Source of the DNA: Myxococcota bacterium
Lineage (GTDB): Bacteria; Myxococcota_A; UBA9042; DTJE01
Assembly: GCA_017994695.1 (NCBI GenBank)
Contig: JAGOKF010000017.1
Location: 1 to 57,446 of the forward strand
DNA length: 57,446 nt
Direction: 5' to 3'
Shown here: positions 28,857-38,607 of the stretch, one piece after another
Layout of the letters: each line of letters opens with the position of its first letter
How positions within the stretch are numbered: the stretch's first letter is position 1
Translations under genes and position numbers: made by a program
Notes under the pieces: generated by a model
What the model was told of the DNA's origin: nothing
Databases searched by the model: none
Seen by the model: only the letters and a program-made list of their open reading frames with translations

Positions 28857-29055
28857 CCGACCTCCCCGGACAGGCACCCTGCCCCCACAAGGTAGATCAG
28901 TTGCCGCCCGGAAGGAACCGCAACGGTTGCCCCGGAGCGGAGGTCCGGGACCGGGCGACGCTGCCACCGTTGGCGTCCGGGGACGCAAGGCGCACCGTGG
29001 ATCGGGGGAACGGCGGGGAGGGGCCCGGGAAGCGCGGTGCGGGTCCCCCGGGGGC

Positions 29056-30765
29056 TCACCGGGGAACGGGGAAGGCCCGCACGCGGACCTCGGAGAGTGC
29101 GCGTGCCTTGGAACGCAGGGGCGCGAGGACCTCCAGCAGCCATCCGGCGACGGTTTCCGGAGTCCCAAGGGGTCCGGCAGCCGCAGGGGCATCGGCACCG
29201 TCTTCCCCGTCCGCGGATGGGGCGCCCCGTGCCTGGTGGACGGGGATGCCGATTCGGCCCAGGGACTCGCGAAGGCATCCTCCCGATGGGGGGACGGCCT
29301 CGTCGCGGGCCGCTTCCCCGTCCGGGGCCGCCGTGTCGGACACCAGCACCGCGGCGACGGGAATCCCCTCCACGGAGGACAGGGACGCCAGGGCGCGTGC
29401 CAGGGCGGCCGGGGTGCCGGGGCGCCATTTCCGGTCCGGTGCGGATCCCGTCGCGTCTCGCCTCTCCCCAGGGAAGAGCGCCAGCAGACGGGCGGCCAGT
29501 GACGAGAAATCCGCGAGGGACCTCAAGGCGAGGGGAGGGGCCGGGTGCCAGGAACGAGGCTCTCCGGGTGGTGAAGGAGGGACCCCGTCGTCGGGACCGC
29601 CTGGAGGATTCCGGTCCTCGCAGGGGAGGCCCGGGGCCAGGTGGAAGACGATCCCCACCACCCGTTCGGCCTCGATCCACTGCCGGATCCGGTTCCATGT
29701 CCGGCCTTCGTTGCCTGGGGGAATCGGGATGGCCAGGTGCCACAATCCCGGATCCCGGCGATTCATCGCCTGGAGGACCGCATCCCGGGATTCCGCGTCG
29801 GGAAGCCCGGCATGGGCGAACCGCAGGTGCAGCACCGCCAGCGGGAACGGGCCCCCCAGGGCCCTCGGCGGGGGGACCGGGATCGGATCGCCGGGACTCT
29901 GGGGTCCCGGAATGGCCTGGTCCCCGGATTCCCCCACCGGTGGGACTGGGGGAGTTGCAGGGGCCCGGATCGCGGAGGGCGCCGGCGGCAGGGCCAGCCG
30001 GCAGAAGGCCTCGGCGATCACCAGGAGCCCCAGAAGTCCTCCGAGGCCTTTCCCGGCAGCCCGGACGGCCTCCCGCTTTCCTCCCGGCACCGCGCCCCAG
30101 CGAAGGCCCAGGCCCAGGACCGTGCCCGCCAGCAGCAGGTCCCAGAGCACTTTATAGGCGGACAGGGCCCACCCGATGCCCCCGGATGCCAACGATGGCA
30201 CCAGCAGCAGGATCCATCGCCCGGCAGGGGTGGACGCCGTCGGCCATCCCTTCGCGAGACGACCGCCCAGCCACCCGCCCGCGACCAGAAGAAGCAGCGC
30301 CACGAGGATGGAAACCAGCCCGGCGATCCATCCGGGAGCCTCCGCCCGCGAACCCCCGTCCCCGGACTCCCGAGAGGAGGGCGGTGGTCGTTCCGGGGCG
30401 CGGGGATCAGGGAGGGCTTCGGGAAGGGCGTTCCAGAGCCGGGAGGACGGGATTTCCGCCAGGCGATCGGCCCATGCCGTGGCCAGGGAGTCGGGAATCC
30501 CGCTGGGGACCACCAGACACAGGGCGCCCGCCGGTCGTCCGGGACAGTCGGGCGCCTGGGCGCGCAACTCGAGGTCCTTGCAGTCGAAGACCTCGGAACA
30601 GATCCGGGCCGTCAGTCGATCCTTTCGGGCAGTCACCGACTCGACCCGGATCCCGGGAAGGTCCCGGAGGGCCTCCAGCACCCGTTCCGGGGAATCGACG
30701 CGCAGCACGCAGTTCCCGCCGCCGCAGACATCGAGGACGCCCAGGATCAGGGGCAGCCAGGCCAT
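29056..30765 (-). CDS. Membrane protein of unknown function
   Basis: I do not recognise this 569-residue protein. The N-terminal 130 residues look periplasmic: a short signal-like start (MAWLPLILGVLDVCGGG), several Cys residues (CVLR, ICSEVFDCKD, PDCPG, ALCLVV) and a beta-rich pattern. Three to four membrane helices follow (about 150-255), then a Pro-rich linker and a soluble C-terminal domain with alternating strands (PLAVLHLRFAH, LWHLAIPIPP, VVGIVFHLAPG, IPVAAVLVSD). That pattern resembles a von Willebrand-A-like fold, but the metal motif is absent. It is divergent from another membrane protein gene. Confidence 0.65.
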   Translation of the reverse strand: MAWLPLILGVLDVCGGGNCVLRVDSPERVLEALRDLPGIRVESVTARKDRLTARICSEVFDCKDLELRAQAPDCPGRPAGALCLVVPSGIPDSLATAWADRLAEIPSSRLWNALPEALPDPRAPERPPPSSRESGDGGSRAEAPGWIAGLVSILVALLLLVAGGWLGGRLAKGWPTASTPAGRWILLLVPSLASGGIGWALSAYKVLWDLLLAGTVLGLGLRWGAVPGGKREAVRAAGKGLGGLLGLLVIAEAFCRLALPPAPSAIRAPATPPVPPVGESGDQAIPGPQSPGDPIPVPPPRALGGPFPLAVLHLRFAHAGLPDAESRDAVLQAMNRRDPGLWHLAIPIPPGNEGRTWNRIRQWIEAERVVGIVFHLAPGLPCEDRNPPGGPDDGVPPSPPGEPRSWHPAPPLALRSLADFSSLAARLLALFPGERRDATGSAPDRKWRPGTPAALARALASLSSVEGIPVAAVLVSDTAAPDGEAARDEAVPPSGGCLRESLGRIGIPVHQARGAPSADGEDGADAPAAAGPLGTPETVAGWLLEVLAPLRSKARALSEVRVRAFPVPR

Positions 30766-30840
30766 CGGGATACCCCGCGGTTCCGACCCCAAGCGTAGCA
30801 CGACCGGGTCCGGGGCCGGTCCCGGCGAGGCCGGGCGCCG

Positions 30841-30849
30841 TGGTATGCT
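30841..30849 (+). promoter_or_regulatory. Extended -10 promoter for the membrane protein gene
   Basis: TGG followed by TATGCT gives an extended -10, placing the start about 20 bases before the TTG start codon at 30876. Confidence 0.4.
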
Positions 30850-30875
30850 GTCGGCGCCTCTTCCCGGGGGAGTCC

Positions 30876-32444
30876 TTGTCCGGCCCGATCCCGCCCGTTT
30901 CCCGGTCCATCCGGATGGTGGTGGTGCTGGGGTCCCTGGTGCTGGTGGCGGCGACGTTCCTTCCCTATGCCGCCCAGTGGAGCCGGCGGGACGACGGGCG
31001 GGTCTTCACGGGCCTGCTGGTCCGGGTGCCGGACGGGTGCAGTTACCTGTCCTTCATGGACCAGCACCGGGAGGGGGCCCTGCTGGTCCGCAACCGGATG
31101 GCCCTGGACTCCCCGGGCACGCTGCTTCCCAACCCCGCCTGGATGCTCCTGGGAGGCATCGCGGGGATCTCGGGGCTTCCCCTCATCGCGGTCTATCATG
31201 GCGGGAGGGCGGTGCTGGCTCTGGCCTGGTTGGCGGTGCTCTGGGGACTGTGCCGTCGGGCGATGCCGGAACGGCCCAGGACCGCCCTGGCGGCCTTCCT
31301 GATGGCGGCGGCGGGGAGCGGACTGCTCTGGATCCGTGCCCTCGGCCTGGAGGTCGAGACCGCCGACTGGATTCCGGAACTCTGGACCTGGCCCTCGATC
31401 CTGCTGTACCCCCACTTCGCCCTCTCCCTGGCCCTGGCCGGCGGCGGGATCCTGGGCTGGTGGCGGTTCCAGGACCAGGGCCGGCGCCGGGACCTCGCGG
31501 TCGCCTGCACCTGCGGGGTCCTGCTGGGCCTCGTGCATCCCTACACCGCGCTGGCGCTGCTGGCGGCCCTGGTCCTGTACGGGGTGGCCGGGTACCGGCT
31601 TCTCCCAGCGGGGGCGACCCGGGGGGCGGGTCCGCTGGCGGTCGGGATGGCCGCGGGCCTGGCACTGCTGGGCAGCCAGTGGTGGTGGTCCCCGGCGATG
31701 CGTTCCTGGGCCGACGCCAACGTGATGCCGTCCCCGCCGCCGCTGCAGTACCTGCTGGGCCTGGGCCTGCCGGGACTCCTGGCCCTGGGAGGGATGATCC
31801 ACCGGACCCGGACCCGGACCTGGGATTCCCGGAGCCTCTTCCTGCTGGCCTGGATCGTGGCCGCCTTCGGGCTGGCCTACGCATCGCCGATCTTGAAGGT
31901 GGAACGGCGCTGCGTCGAGGGAGTCCACGTGGCCGTCTGCCTGCTGGGAGCCCAGGCGGTCGGTCCCTTCCTGGAGCGGCGATCCCGTCGGGTCGCGGCC
32001 ATCCTGTTGGCGGCCCTGGCCCTGGCGGTGATCCCCACCAACGTCGGCGTGGCCTTCCGGGAGGCGACCTCTCGGGTGCCGGGCCGGGTGCATGACGACT
32101 GGCCCGAACTCTTCCGGCGGGTGCGGGACCTTCCCGGTCCCCGGACCGTGCTGGCGGACGCCCGCACGGGGATGTTCCTGGCGGGGTTCGCCGGCGCGTC
32201 GGTCTTCGCGGGCCACGACCAGCTGACCCCGGACCTCCCCCGGAAGGTCGAGTCGCTGAAGGCCTTCCTGGAGCAGCCGGCCCCCTGGTCCCACCGGCGG
32301 GAGTTCCTCCGTCGGATCGGCGCCCGGTGGCTGGTCACCGACCCCCGGCGGCCGCCCCCCGGGGCCGGGGAGGAGGGCGGGCTGCCTCCGGAGGGACCGG
32401 TCGCCTCGGGGCGCACCTGGGCCATCTGGGGGCCCTTCGACTGA
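30876..32444 (+). CDS. Polytopic membrane protein, GT-C glycosyltransferase-like
   Basis: The 522-residue protein has about ten membrane helices, with a short periplasmic loop after the first helix (SRRDDGRVFTGLLVRVPDG) and a soluble C-terminal domain of about 110 residues (DDWPELFRRVRDLPGPRTVL). That layout is common in GT-C and PMT-like glycosyltransferases and in uncharacterised relatives; the Asp pair in the first loop (RRDDG) would suit a lipid-linked sugar enzyme. The assignment is tentative. A TTG start at 30876 follows GGGGGAG; an ATG at 30915 has no ribosome site. Confidence 0.6.
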   Translation: MSGPIPPVSRSIRMVVVLGSLVLVAATFLPYAAQWSRRDDGRVFTGLLVRVPDGCSYLSFMDQHREGALLVRNRMALDSPGTLLPNPAWMLLGGIAGISGLPLIAVYHGGRAVLALAWLAVLWGLCRRAMPERPRTALAAFLMAAAGSGLLWIRALGLEVETADWIPELWTWPSILLYPHFALSLALAGGGILGWWRFQDQGRRRDLAVACTCGVLLGLVHPYTALALLAALVLYGVAGYRLLPAGATRGAGPLAVGMAAGLALLGSQWWWSPAMRSWADANVMPSPPPLQYLLGLGLPGLLALGGMIHRTRTRTWDSRSLFLLAWIVAAFGLAYASPILKVERRCVEGVHVAVCLLGAQAVGPFLERRSRRVAAILLAALALAVIPTNVGVAFREATSRVPGRVHDDWPELFRRVRDLPGPRTVLADARTGMFLAGFAGASVFAGHDQLTPDLPRKVESLKAFLEQPAPWSHRREFLRRIGARWLVTDPRRPPPGAGEEGGLPPEGPVASGRTWAIWGPFD

Positions 32445-32596
32445 ACCTCGTTCCGATGGCATTCCGCCTGGACACCGGCTGGACCGTCCAGCCCGTCCCG
32501 CGCCCTGGACTGGTGCAACCTGCCGGAAGCACGACGTTCCTGCCCTGGCACGGCCCGTGAAGAACGGGGGAATCGTCCTCCCGGGGAGCAGGATCG

Positions 32597-34123
32597 ATGA
32601 ACGTCCGGGTGCGATCGGCGGTGCTGGTGGGCATCGAGGGCATTCCCGTGGACGTGGAGGTGGACGTCCATCCGGGGATCGGCCACTTCGACATCGTGGG
32701 CCTTCCGGAGACGGCCGTCCGGGAGTCGAAGGTCCGGGTGCTGTCGGCCCTTCGGAACCTGGGCTACCGGGCCCACACCCGCTGGGTCACCGTGAACCTC
32801 GCCCCGGCCGACGTCCGGAAGCACGGGTCGATCTACGACCTGCCGGTGGCCCTGGGCGTCCTGGCCTGCCTGGAGGCGTTTCCCGCCGGGGCCATCCAGG
32901 GCATGCTGATCCTGGGGGAACTGTCCCTGGACGGGGAGATCCGCCCGGTTCCGGGGGTGCTCCCGATGGTCGCCGCGGCCCGGGACCAGGGAACCCTGGA
33001 GGTGCTGGTCCCCCAGGCCAACGGGGCCGAGGCCGCCCTGGTCCAGGGGGTCCGGGTCCGGACCGCCAGGAACCTGCCGGACCTGATCGACGCCCTGGCA
33101 GGGCGCGGGAGGCTCGAGGAAGGGCCTGCCGGGCCCGTCCCGGAGGAAGGACCCCGGTGCGGGGCCGCCGACCTTGCGGAGGTCCGGGGCCAGGCCCACG
33201 TGAAGCGGGCCCTGGAGGTGGCCGCGGCGGGTCGCCACAACCTGCTGATGGTGGGGCCCCCCGGGTCCGGGAAGACGATGCTGGCCCGCCGTCTTCCGGG
33301 CCTGCTGCCCCGGATGACCGAGGCCGAGCGGCTCGAGGCGACCAAGGTCCACTCGGTGGCCGGCCTGCTGCGGGGACGGGCCGCGCTGCTGGTCGATCGC
33401 CCCTTCCGTGCCCCCCACCACACCGCCTCCGCCCCGGCCATCGCCGGCGGTGGCAGCCGTCCCCGTCCCGGGGAGATCAGCCTGGCCCACCAGGGCGTCC
33501 TGTTCCTCGACGAACTCCCCGAGTGGCGCCGGGAAGTGCTGGAGGTGCTCCGACAGCCCCTGGAGGAGGGTCGGGTGACCATCAGCCGGGCCCAGGCGGT
33601 GGTCACCTGGCCGGCCGACATCCTGCTGGTCGCGGCCATGAACCCGTGCCCTTGCGGCTGGCTCGGGGATTCCCGTCATGCCTGCCGGTGCTCCGAGCCG
33701 GAGGTCGCCCGCTACCGGGCGAGGCTCTCGGGGCCGCTGCTGGACCGGTTCGATCTTCATGTGGAGGTGCCCGCGGTTTCCTACCGGGATCTGGCCGGGG
33801 GACCGCCGGGGGAGCCCTCCAGCGCGGTCCGGCAGCGGGTCGAGCGGGCGGTCGGGATCCAGCGGCGGCGGCTCGGCCCCGGGGGCCCGGGCTTCAACGG
33901 GCGCATGGAACCTCCGCATGTGAGGCAGCACTGCCGCATCCCGCCCGAGGCGGGGCGGTTGATGGAGGCGGCGGTGGATCGCCTGGGCCTGTCGGCGAGG
34001 GCGGTGGATCGCGTGCTGAAGGTGGCCCGGACCATCGCGGACCTGGACGGGTCCGAGGAGATCCGGGTCGTGCACGTGTCGGAGGCCATCCAGTACCGGA
34101 TGCTGGACCGGGCCTCCCCCTGA
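32597..34123 (+). CDS. comM: ComM/YifB-type AAA+ ATPase (Mg-chelatase-like)
   Basis: The 508-residue protein has the ComM N-terminal domain (FDIVGLPETAVRESKVRVL, TVNLAPADVRK), Walker A GPPGSGKTMLARRLPG, the RAPHHTASAPAIAGGG motif and NPCPCGWLGD, with a C-terminal helical domain. ComM is a hexameric helicase that extends recombination branch migration during natural transformation. Its position 81 bases upstream of recA on the same strand supports a shared role in homologous recombination, possibly DNA uptake; no other competence gene is visible here. Confidence 0.95.
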   Translation: MNVRVRSAVLVGIEGIPVDVEVDVHPGIGHFDIVGLPETAVRESKVRVLSALRNLGYRAHTRWVTVNLAPADVRKHGSIYDLPVALGVLACLEAFPAGAIQGMLILGELSLDGEIRPVPGVLPMVAAARDQGTLEVLVPQANGAEAALVQGVRVRTARNLPDLIDALAGRGRLEEGPAGPVPEEGPRCGAADLAEVRGQAHVKRALEVAAAGRHNLLMVGPPGSGKTMLARRLPGLLPRMTEAERLEATKVHSVAGLLRGRAALLVDRPFRAPHHTASAPAIAGGGSRPRPGEISLAHQGVLFLDELPEWRREVLEVLRQPLEEGRVTISRAQAVVTWPADILLVAAMNPCPCGWLGDSRHACRCSEPEVARYRARLSGPLLDRFDLHVEVPAVSYRDLAGGPPGEPSSAVRQRVERAVGIQRRRLGPGGPGFNGRMEPPHVRQHCRIPPEAGRLMEAAVDRLGLSARAVDRVLKVARTIADLDGSEEIRVVHVSEAIQYRMLDRASP

Positions 34124-34157
34124 CGGAAGCGGACGCCCCGGAGAGGGCGACCGAGGA

Positions 34158-34172
34158 TCGAAGGCGGTTCGA
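34158..34172 (+). promoter_or_regulatory. Palindrome upstream of recA, possible SOS operator
   Basis: TCGAA-GGCGG-TTCGA is a perfect 5-5-5 palindrome 32 bases before recA. It resembles the CGAAC-N4-GTTCG class of LexA sites, but its spacing is one base short, so the match is weak. Confidence 0.35.
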
Positions 34173-34204
34173 AGGAGGGCCCGAAAGGCCAGGAGGAGGA
34201 GAGC

Positions 34205-35236
34205 ATGTCCAGGAACGAGGAGAGGAAGAAGGCCCTGGAGGCGCTGATCGTCGCGATGGACCGGCAGTTCGGCAAGGGAAGCGTGATGCGGTACGGCGAG
34301 GGGCCCGTCGAGCCGGTGGCGACCTTCCCGAGCGGGTCGGTGGCGCTGGACCTGGCCCTCGGGACGGGGGGAGTGCCCCGGGGCCGGGTGGTGGAGATCT
34401 TCGGGCCCGAGTCCTCGGGCAAGACGACCCTTTCCCTGGAGATGATCGCCCAGGTCCAGCAGGCCGGGGGAGCGGCGGCCTTCGTGGACGCCGAGCACGC
34501 CCTGGATCTCTCCTACGCCCAGCGCTTGGGTGTCCGGGTCGAGGACCTGCTGCTGAGCCAGCCGGACTGCGGGGAGCAGGCCCTGGACATCGTCGAGGCC
34601 CTGGTGCGCAGCGGCGCCCTGGACCTGGTGGTGGTGGACTCGGTGGCCGCCCTGACTCCCCGGGCGGAGATCGAGGGGGAGATGGGCGACAGCCACGTGG
34701 GCCTCCAGGCGCGGCTGATGAGCCAGGCCCTGAGGAAACTGGTGGCGGCCTGCCATCGCCAGGGCTGCACGGTGCTGTTCATCAACCAGTTGCGGATGAA
34801 GATCGGGGTCCTGTTCGGCAACCCCGAGACCACCACGGGCGGCAACGCGCTGAAGTTCTACGCCAGCGTGCGGCTGGAGGTCCGGAAGGCCGGCACCCAG
34901 AAGGGCGACGCCGGGGAGGTGACGGGAAACCGGGTCCGGGTGAAGGTGGTGAAGAACAAGGTGGCACCGCCCTTCGGGGAGGCCGAGTTCGAGGTGGTCT
35001 TCGGGGAGGGGATCAACCACGTCCTGGAGACGCTGGAGATCGGGGAGCGCCTGGGGGTGGTGGAGAAGTCGGGGGCCTGGTACTCGTTCCGCGGGGAGCG
35101 GATCGGCCAGGGACGGGACCAGGCGGACCGGCGGATCCGGGGCGACGAGGCGCTCCGGACCGCCCTGGAGTCGGAGGTCCGGGCCGCCCTGGAGGCCCGG
35201 CGGCCCGGGGTCCCGGCGGCGGCCCGGGCGGCGTGA
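34205..35236 (+). CDS. recA: Recombinase RecA
   Basis: The 343-residue protein has all RecA landmarks: [11 protein letters not shown], the Walker [39 protein letters not shown], the L2 loop [23 protein letters not shown] and [11 protein letters not shown]. The L2 loop is written here in full because it is the single-strand DNA-binding element (20 residues or fewer per block in the family alignments: [15 protein letters not shown]). Minor differences from E. coli include Cys in [14 protein letters not shown] strong GGAGGAGGAG site precedes the ATG. It could be read with comM or from its own promoter. Confidence 0.98.
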   Translation: MSRNEERKKALEALIVAMDRQFGKGSVMRYGEGPVEPVATFPSGSVALDLALGTGGVPRGRVVEIFGPESSGKTTLSLEMIAQVQQAGGAAAFVDAEHALDLSYAQRLGVRVEDLLLSQPDCGEQALDIVEALVRSGALDLVVVDSVAALTPRAEIEGEMGDSHVGLQARLMSQALRKLVAACHRQGCTVLFINQLRMKIGVLFGNPETTTGGNALKFYASVRLEVRKAGTQKGDAGEVTGNRVRVKVVKNKVAPPFGEAEFEVVFGEGINHVLETLEIGERLGVVEKSGAWYSFRGERIGQGRDQADRRIRGDEALRTALESEVRAALEARRPGVPAAARAA

Positions 35237-35252
35237 CCCGGACGAGGCAGGG

Positions 35253-37478
35253 TCAGGGGTCCGGGATTTCCCGGACCAGGGCCAGGGCCCCGGCCTTGTC
35301 CATCGGCTGGTTGTCGTTGCCGCAGCGCGGGGACAGGCAGCAGGAGGGACATCCCTTCTCGCACCGGCAGGTCCCCAGGACCTCCCGGGCCATCCGGATC
35401 ATCCGGGGGAGGTCCTGGAAGGCCCGCTCCGACAGGCCGATGCCCCCCTCCCACCCGTCGTAGAGGAAGACGGCGGGGCCCCCGGTGTCCTCGGAGACCA
35501 GCGTGCTGAAGCCCGCCAGGTCCGCCGGGTCGCAGTGCAGCGCCAGGGGGGCAAGCCCCACCAGGACGTGCTCCAGGGCGTGGAGGGCCCCCAGGAGATC
35601 CTCGATTCCGGGCCGGGGACCCGGGGCCAGGTCCAGCCGGATCCCGACGGTCTGGAAGGTCCGCTGGGGCAGGTCCAGGTCCTCCCGGCCGATCACGTGG
35701 TCGTGGCGCTTCCGGAGATAGCCGGTGACCTGCCAGGTCATCTCCAGGTCTCCCAGGGACGCCTCGAAGGGACCGAGGGACCGGCGGTCCCGGGGAGGCC
35801 GGGACCGGGCCGTCTTGTCGGTGATCGCCACGGTCCAGTAATCCACGTCCTGCCTGCGGACCACGGCCCGGGACCCCGGGAGGTCCAGGTGCTCCACGCG
35901 CCAGGTGCGGCCGCCGTGGAGGTAGATCGCCCCGGGGAAGGCCTCCCGGAGGGCCCGATCGAGGTCGAGGGTCTCCAGCACCGATCCGTCCAGGGCGTCC
36001 TCCAGCACGACCTGCCGGTCCCCGATGCGGTCCAGGCGCACCGCGTCCTGGGGCCGGGTGAGCCCCCCGTGGACGAAGCCCGCCGAGGTCCGGCGCAGCA
36101 GCCCCTGGCGGGCGAGGCCCTCGGCCATTCCGGCCGCCAGGGGGTCGTCTGCCGGCTGGACCGGCAGCTCGGTAGCGGCGCACAGCAGGTGGCCCGCGAC
36201 GACGTGGGGATTCCGGAGGTCGATGGTCGCCCGCTCCCAGGCCCGATCCAGCAGCATCTCCGGGTGGTGCAGCAGGTACTGGTCCAGGATGTCCGGGAAG
36301 GCGAGGAAGATCCCCAGGGAGGGCCCCCCCCGGCGCCCGGCCCGGCCCACCTGCTGCCAGAACCCGCTCTGGCTTCCGGGCCAGCCGGCCACGATCACCG
36401 CGTCCAGGTCCCCGACGTCGATGCCCAGTTCCAGGGCCGTGGTGGACACCACGCCCCGGAGGCGACCCTCCCGGAAGTCCCTTTCGAGGGCCCGGCGCTC
36501 CTCGGGGAGATAGCCCGCCCGGTAGGGCGCGATGGGGAGTTCCCGTCCCCGGCGGTCCTGGGCCACGAGGCTCGCGATCCACTCGGCCCCCCGGCGGGAC
36601 TGGGTGAAGCACAGGGTCTTCAGGCCCTCCTCCACCAGGCGGCACAGCAGCGTCCTGGCCAGGACGAAGGGGGACGGTCCCTCGGGGCTGCCTCCGTCCC
36701 AGAACACCAGGATCCGGGGGCCGGCCCCGGCACCGTCCCGGTCGATCACCGAGGCGGGGCGCCCGGTCAGGGCCCGGGCGTGTTCCGCGGGGTTCGCGAT
36801 GGAGGCCGATGCGAGGACCCACCCCGGGCGGCCTCCGTGGGCCCCGATCACCCGGTCCAGCCGTCGGAAGACCTGGGCCACGTGGGATCCGAAGAGGCCG
36901 GTGTAGCGGTGGGCCTCGTCCACCACGACCATCCGGATCCGGGAGAAGAAGCGGTGCCACTGGTGGTGGTAGGCCAGGGCCTCGTGCATCTCGTAGGGGT
37001 TGGTCAGGACGACCCGCGACTCCTGGCGGATGCGGGGCCGCCGTGTCCGGGGCGTGTCCCCGTCATAGACCGCCGGTTGCAGTTCCAGGCCCGACTCCCG
37101 GTCGGCCCGCTGCAGCACCGTCCACTGGTCCTGGCTCAGGGCCTTCAGGGGGTAGAAGAGCATCGCCGTGGCCTCCTCGTCCCGGGCCAGGGCCTCCAGC
37201 AGGGGCAGCAGGAAGGCCCAGGTCTTTCCCGAGGCGGTCGGCGTGCACAGGAACAGGTTCTCCCCGGCCCGGAAGCGTTCCAGGGCCTCGGCCTGGTGCC
37301 CGTACAGGGACGGGAATCCGAAGCGATCCAGGGTCCGCCGCACCGCCGGGTGCAGGTCCGCGGGCAACGGCACCAGGGAGGGAGGGCTTCCCGGGATCCG
37401 GAAGATCTGCCGGTGGCATGGACCGAGCAATGGGTCCTGGCAGGTCCGTTCCAGGGCGGCGTCGATGGGCGGGGTCAC
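35253..37478 (-). CDS. DEAD/DEAH-box helicase with DUF1998 domain, MrfA-like
   Basis: The 741-residue SF2 helicase has the Q-motif region PSLYGHQAEALE, Walker A CTPTASGKTW, the DEAH box VVVDEAHRY, ASASIANP, and motif VI QQVGRAGRRG. The C-terminal DUF1998 module ends in a Cys cluster (GTCRCEKGCPSCC) that in relatives binds metal. Bacillus YprA/MrfA, with the same layout, unwinds DNA in mitomycin-adduct repair together with the exonuclease MrfB. Here the MrfB-like gene lies directly upstream and the start GTG overlaps its stop (GTGA), so the pair is coupled. The gene is convergent with recA. Confidence 0.9.
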   Translation of the reverse strand: MTPPIDAALERTCQDPLLGPCHRQIFRIPGSPPSLVPLPADLHPAVRRTLDRFGFPSLYGHQAEALERFRAGENLFLCTPTASGKTWAFLLPLLEALARDEEATAMLFYPLKALSQDQWTVLQRADRESGLELQPAVYDGDTPRTRRPRIRQESRVVLTNPYEMHEALAYHHQWHRFFSRIRMVVVDEAHRYTGLFGSHVAQVFRRLDRVIGAHGGRPGWVLASASIANPAEHARALTGRPASVIDRDGAGAGPRILVFWDGGSPEGPSPFVLARTLLCRLVEEGLKTLCFTQSRRGAEWIASLVAQDRRGRELPIAPYRAGYLPEERRALERDFREGRLRGVVSTTALELGIDVGDLDAVIVAGWPGSQSGFWQQVGRAGRRGGPSLGIFLAFPDILDQYLLHHPEMLLDRAWERATIDLRNPHVVAGHLLCAATELPVQPADDPLAAGMAEGLARQGLLRRTSAGFVHGGLTRPQDAVRLDRIGDRQVVLEDALDGSVLETLDLDRALREAFPGAIYLHGGRTWRVEHLDLPGSRAVVRRQDVDYWTVAITDKTARSRPPRDRRSLGPFEASLGDLEMTWQVTGYLRKRHDHVIGREDLDLPQRTFQTVGIRLDLAPGPRPGIEDLLGALHALEHVLVGLAPLALHCDPADLAGFSTLVSEDTGGPAVFLYDGWEGGIGLSERAFQDLPRMIRMAREVLGTCRCEKGCPSCCLSPRCGNDNQPMDKAGALALVREIPDP

Positions 37479-38563
37479 GGGACCTCCCCCGCCCTCTCGG
37501 CCAGGGCGACCCACAGGGCCACGGTGTCCAGGAGATCCAGGCGGTTGTGCCAGACGATGGCCGCTAGCAGCCCCGCGGCCTCCTCCGGATCCCGCAGATA
37601 CTCCTGGTACAGCACGGGAACCAGGGCCCCGGGGAGATCCTCGGCCCGATCGCGTCCCAGGACCTCCCGGGCCAGCGTGGAAAGACGGGCGTCGGAGGCC
37701 GCCTCCCGGAACGCCCGGCGGGCCGGCGGCAGCAGGTCCACGTGGGCCGGGTCGAAGGGCCAGGGATGGCCCCAGTAGGAGGCCCGGCCGCAGAGGCAGG
37801 GCCAGTCGAAGGACCGGCCGTTGAAGGTCAGGACCACCCCGGTCCGATCCATTTCCCGGGCCAGGGCTTCCACCAGGGCCGGTTCCCCGTCGGGGCCCGA
37901 GACGACCCACTGGACCACGCGGATTCGGCCCTCTTCCGGCCGGGCGGTGCCGGCCACCACGATGGGACTGCCCCCGAACAGGCCGCCGGTCTCGAGGTCC
38001 AGCACGCACAGGTCCCCGGGGTCCCCCAACAGCGGAATCGCCGCCACCAGGGGGGATGAGGGACCCAGCCGCCGGGCCAGCTGCCCCGCCAGCCAGGCCA
38101 CGTCCCCCCGGTCCAGGTGCCGCAACCAGGACCGGGCATGACGGCCGAACCGGGGGTGTTCCCCCAGGTCCTCCAGGGCCCCGATCCCCCCCCGGCGCAA
38201 CCGGTCCGCGGTCCGTTCCCGGATGCCGGGGATCGCCTCCAGCAGCCCCCCGAGCCGGCGACGCAGGGCCTCGGGCGGGCACCGCGGCGGGAGGAAGTCC
38301 CGGGTCTCCTCGACCCGCCAGAGGTCCGGGCCCGCCCGGGAGGTCCCGGGGCCCAGCAGGTCCCCGAGGGGGCGTCCCCGTCCCCGGTCCAGCCAGGATC
38401 GCCGAAGCCGATCCCCGTCAGGCGAGGGGGAAGCCGGGACCGGGACCGCCCGGGAGTCCCCGAGGCGGGGCCCGCGGCGGGCCAGGTCCCCGTCCCTCTG
38501 GCGCAGGGCCTCCAGCCGCTCCCGCAGCAGCCGGGCCACCTCGTCCTTTCGATCCGCCGGCAT
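37475..38563 (-). CDS. RNase-H-fold 3'-5' exonuclease, MrfB (YprB)-like
   Basis: The 362-residue protein has a helix-hairpin-helix-like stretch (AIPGIRERTADRLRRGGI) followed by a DEDD-type nuclease domain: CVLDLETGGLFGG (ExoI Asp/Glu), LTFNGRSFDWP (ExoII-like), HVDLL, and a late IVWHNRLDLLDTVAL holding the last His/Asp pair. This is the YprB/MrfB arrangement. It is translated with the MrfA-like helicase downstream. GGAGG lies eight bases before the ATG at 38563. The pair probably acts in repair of DNA adducts, by analogy with Bacillus. Confidence 0.88.
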   Translation of the reverse strand: MPADRKDEVARLLRERLEALRQRDGDLARRGPRLGDSRAVPVPASPSPDGDRLRRSWLDRGRGRPLGDLLGPGTSRAGPDLWRVEETRDFLPPRCPPEALRRRLGGLLEAIPGIRERTADRLRRGGIGALEDLGEHPRFGRHARSWLRHLDRGDVAWLAGQLARRLGPSSPLVAAIPLLGDPGDLCVLDLETGGLFGGSPIVVAGTARPEEGRIRVVQWVVSGPDGEPALVEALAREMDRTGVVLTFNGRSFDWPCLCGRASYWGHPWPFDPAHVDLLPPARRAFREAASDARLSTLAREVLGRDRAEDLPGALVPVLYQEYLRDPEEAAGLLAAIVWHNRLDLLDTVALWVALAERAGEVP

Positions 38564-38607
38564 CGGACGTCCTCCCGGGGCATCATGCAGACCGTCGCCG
38601 GGCCGGG

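Noticed and set aside
35237-35252. Possible terminator between recA and the convergent helicase gene
   Set aside because: The gap is only 16 bases and holds no hairpin with a T-run.
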